A stretch of 64,000 nucleotides of DNA from the NCBI RefSeq assembly GCF_000371965.1, contig NZ_AQUO01000001.1, positions 186,001 through 250,000 of the forward strand. Direction: 5' to 3'. The stretch comes from Paracoccus sp. N5 (lineage in GTDB: Bacteria; Pseudomonadota; Alphaproteobacteria; Rhodobacterales; Rhodobacteraceae). Below are positions 62,224 to 64,000 of the stretch, piece by piece. The first letter of the stretch is position 1. Each line of letters opens with the position of its first letter. The translations under genes were made by a program, and so were the position numbers. The notes beneath the pieces are model-generated. The model was given only the letters and a program-made list of their open reading frames with translations, did not search any database and was not told the DNA's origin.

Positions 62224-64000
62224 ATGGTCGAACAGAACCTGTTGCTCCTGCTTGTTCTGACGCCCTTCGTGTCGGCCGCCCTGGCGGCCACCCTGCCCAT
62301 CGGCGCCCGCAATGCCGAGGCCTGGCTCGCCGGGCTGACCATGCTGCTGGCCCTGGCCATCCTGGCGGTGCTCTACCCCGCCGTGACCGAGGGCGGGGTC
62401 ATCACCGGCACCTTCCGCTGGGTCAGCTCGGTCGGGCTGGACCTGACCTTTCGCATCGACGGTTTTTCCTGGCTTTTCATGGTGCTGGTGGCCGGGATCG
62501 GCTTCCTGGTCATCCTTTACGCGCGCTATTACATGGGGCCGGACGACCCGGTGCCGCGGCTTTATTCCTGCCTCTTGGCCTTTGCCGGCGCCATGTCCGG
62601 CCTGCTGCTGTCGGGCAATATCATCATGCTGGTGGTGTTCTGGGAGCTGACCAGCCTGATCTCCTTCCTGCTGATCGGCTATTGGTTCCAGCGCCAGGAC
62701 GCGCGCGACGGGGCGCGGCTGTCGCTGATCGTCACCGCCTCGGGCGGGCTCTGCCTGATGGTGGCGATGATCCTGATCGGCCAGATCGCCGGCAGCTACG
62801 ATCTCGACAAGGTGCTGGCGGCGGGGCCGCAGATCACCGCGCACCGGCTTTACCCGGTGCTGCTGCTGCTGTTCGTGCTGGGCGCCTTTACCAAATCGGC
62901 GCAGTTCCCGTTCCATTTCTGGCTGCCGAACGCCATGGCGGCACCGACGCCGGTCTCCTCCTACCTGCATTCCGCGACCATGGTGAAGGCCGGGGTCTTC
63001 GTGCTGCTGCGCTTCCACCCGGCACTGGGGGGGACGAGCGAGTGGTTCCAGCTGGTGACCGGCATCGGCTTGGCGACGCTGCTTCTGGGAGCGGTGGTCG
63101 CGCTGTTCCGCCATGACCTGAAGGGCCTGCTGGCCTATTCCACGATCAGCCACCTTGGCCTCATCACCGCGCTGGCCGGCATCGGCAGCCCCTTCGCGCT
63201 GATCGCGGCGGTGTTCCACATCGTGAACCACGCGGTCTTCAAGGCCTCGCTGTTCATGGCCGCCGGCATCATCGACCACGAGACCGGCACCCGCGACATG
63301 CGCCGCCTGTCGGGCCTGGCGCGCGCCATGCCGGTGACGGCGGCGCTGGCGATCATCGCATCGGCCTCGATGGCCGGCGTGCCGCTGATGAACGGCTTCC
63401 TGTCCAAGGAGATGTTCTTCGAGGCGACCTATGTCTGGAACAACGGCAGCCCGCTCGACAACCTGGCGCCCTATGTCGCCGTGCTGGCCGGGGCGTTCAG
63501 CGCCGCCTATTCGCTGCGCTTCATCGTCACCGTCTTCTTCGGTCCCAGGGCCGAGGATCTGCCGCAGGAACCGCATGAGCCGCCGCTTCTGATGCGGCTG
63601 CCGGTCGCGGTGCTGGTGGCGAGCTGCCTTGCCATCGGCATCCTTCCCCAGCAGGTGCTCGGTCCCTGGCTTGAGACCGCGAGCATCGCCGTCGTCGGCC
63701 CCGAGCTGCCGCATTTCAGCCTGAAGATCTGGCACGGCATCACCCCCGCCCTGGTCATGAGCCTGATCGCCATGTCGCTGGGCGCGCTGCTCTACCTGTT
63801 GCCGCGCCGGCTGATCGACACGGGCGAGGAAGGCCCGCGCTGGATGCGGGCGCTGGATTTCGCCCGCGGCTTCGACTGGCTTTTGCAGTTCGGCACCATC
63901 CGCGCGCCGCGACTGCTGGTGCGGGTGCTGTCGGCGAACGGGTTGCAGGCGCAGCTGCGCGCCATGGTCCTGCTGGCCCTGGCCGGGGCTTGGTTCGCGG
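62224..64000 (+). CDS. Monovalent cation/H+ antiporter subunit A (MrpA/PhaA/MnhA), partial
   Basis: At least 592 residues, running off the window. The product is a proton-pumping NuoL-like membrane protein with the key motifs VVFWELTSLISFLLIGYWF (Glu in a membrane helix), FTKSAQFPFHFWLPNAMAAP with its membrane Lys, and LLAYSTISHLGLI. MrpA/PhaA subunits form multi-gene Na+(K+)/H+ antiporters; the downstream subunits must lie beyond 64000. AAGGACGCC precedes ATG 62224. Confidence 0.9.
   Translation, partial: MVEQNLLLLLVLTPFVSAALAATLPIGARNAEAWLAGLTMLLALAILAVLYPAVTEGGVITGTFRWVSSVGLDLTFRIDGFSWLFMVLVAGIGFLVILYARYYMGPDDPVPRLYSCLLAFAGAMSGLLLSGNIIMLVVFWELTSLISFLLIGYWFQRQDARDGARLSLIVTASGGLCLMVAMILIGQIAGSYDLDKVLAAGPQITAHRLYPVLLLLFVLGAFTKSAQFPFHFWLPNAMAAPTPVSSYLHSATMVKAGVFVLLRFHPALGGTSEWFQLVTGIGLATLLLGAVVALFRHDLKGLLAYSTISHLGLITALAGIGSPFALIAAVFHIVNHAVFKASLFMAAGIIDHETGTRDMRRLSGLARAMPVTAALAIIASASMAGVPLMNGFLSKEMFFEATYVWNNGSPLDNLAPYVAVLAGAFSAAYSLRFIVTVFFGPRAEDLPQEPHEPPLLMRLPVAVLVASCLAIGILPQQVLGPWLETASIAVVGPELPHFSLKIWHGITPALVMSLIAMSLGALLYLLPRRLIDTGEEGPRWMRALDFARGFDWLLQFGTIRAPRLLVRVLSANGLQAQLRAMVLLALAGAWFA

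Overview
The window is about 67% GC alphaproteobacterial chromosome, most likely Paracoccus or a close Rhodobacteraceae relative. The pointers are an NDUFS4-like complex I accessory subunit gene beside uvrB, a cysteine-free Fur/Mur-type regulator, HdaA, an MrpA/PhaA-type antiporter, and a recurring intergenic motif of the form GGGTATTTnnnGAGCAAAGAAGA. The assignment rests on gene content and style, not on a database match.

Layout. 1-4.1 kb: minus-strand MFS transporter, KDPG aldolase and a YgiB/YgiC-like pair. 4.3-9.6 kb: a complete family-5 peptide/nickel-type ABC importer operon. 9.6-10.4 kb: relics of two transposases. 10.4-15.8 kb: VIT-family transporter, aldehyde dehydrogenase with an SDR, a Fur-family regulator, a TerB/DnaJ-like protein and a GNAT. 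15.9-17.0 kb: tRNA-Arg(UCU) followed by IS3 and IS110 relics. 17.1-22.0 kb: ferredoxin, TetR regulator, typA, a 24-residue membrane peptide, a DUF442 phosphatase-like protein, gph and a thioredoxin-like protein. 22.3-25.4 kb: an IS5 relic, then an ACP / ketosynthase / LpxD operon. 25.5-28.0 kb: a divergent L,D-transpeptidase and YcbK-like pair. 28-34 kb: SseB-like protein, a uracil-DNA-glycosylase-fold protein, the overlapping kpsT-kpsE-kdsA capsule operon and a BaiN-type flavoprotein.

34.1-39.6 kb, just downstream of tRNA-Gln(UUG), is a decayed accessory island. It holds one IS3-family and two IS5-family (IS427-like) elements whose open reading frames look intact, and fragments of an OLD-family ATPase, a phage/plasmid-like protein, a GNAT and a MYG1-family protein. 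Removing one IS5 element and one copy of its TA duplication restores the reading frame of the OLD gene, so the insertion history can be read directly.

39.7-52.6 kb returns to core genes: NDUFS4 homolog, uvrB, an I78-type lipoprotein, an orphan ParA, a monooxygenase-fold protein, an M19 dipeptidase, a polyphosphate block (ppx, ppk1), hdaA, a PerM-type permease and proS.

52.8-62.1 kb is the most interesting region, a compact surface-glycan locus. gmd, a GDP-fucose-synthase-like gene and a ColD-type dehydratase (His in place of the PLP lysine) predict GDP-L-colitose. They are followed by a CE2-like SGNH esterase, a GT61-like glycosyltransferase, a hexapeptide acetyltransferase and a tightly overlapped trio of AMP-forming ligase, acyl carrier protein and PLP decarboxylase. 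The trio resembles the exosortase-A-associated ligase/ACP/decarboxylase set, but no exosortase is present here. My inference is that the trio makes a carrier-bound amino-acid-derived group that decorates the colitose-containing glycan. The window ends inside an mrpA/phaA-type antiporter gene.
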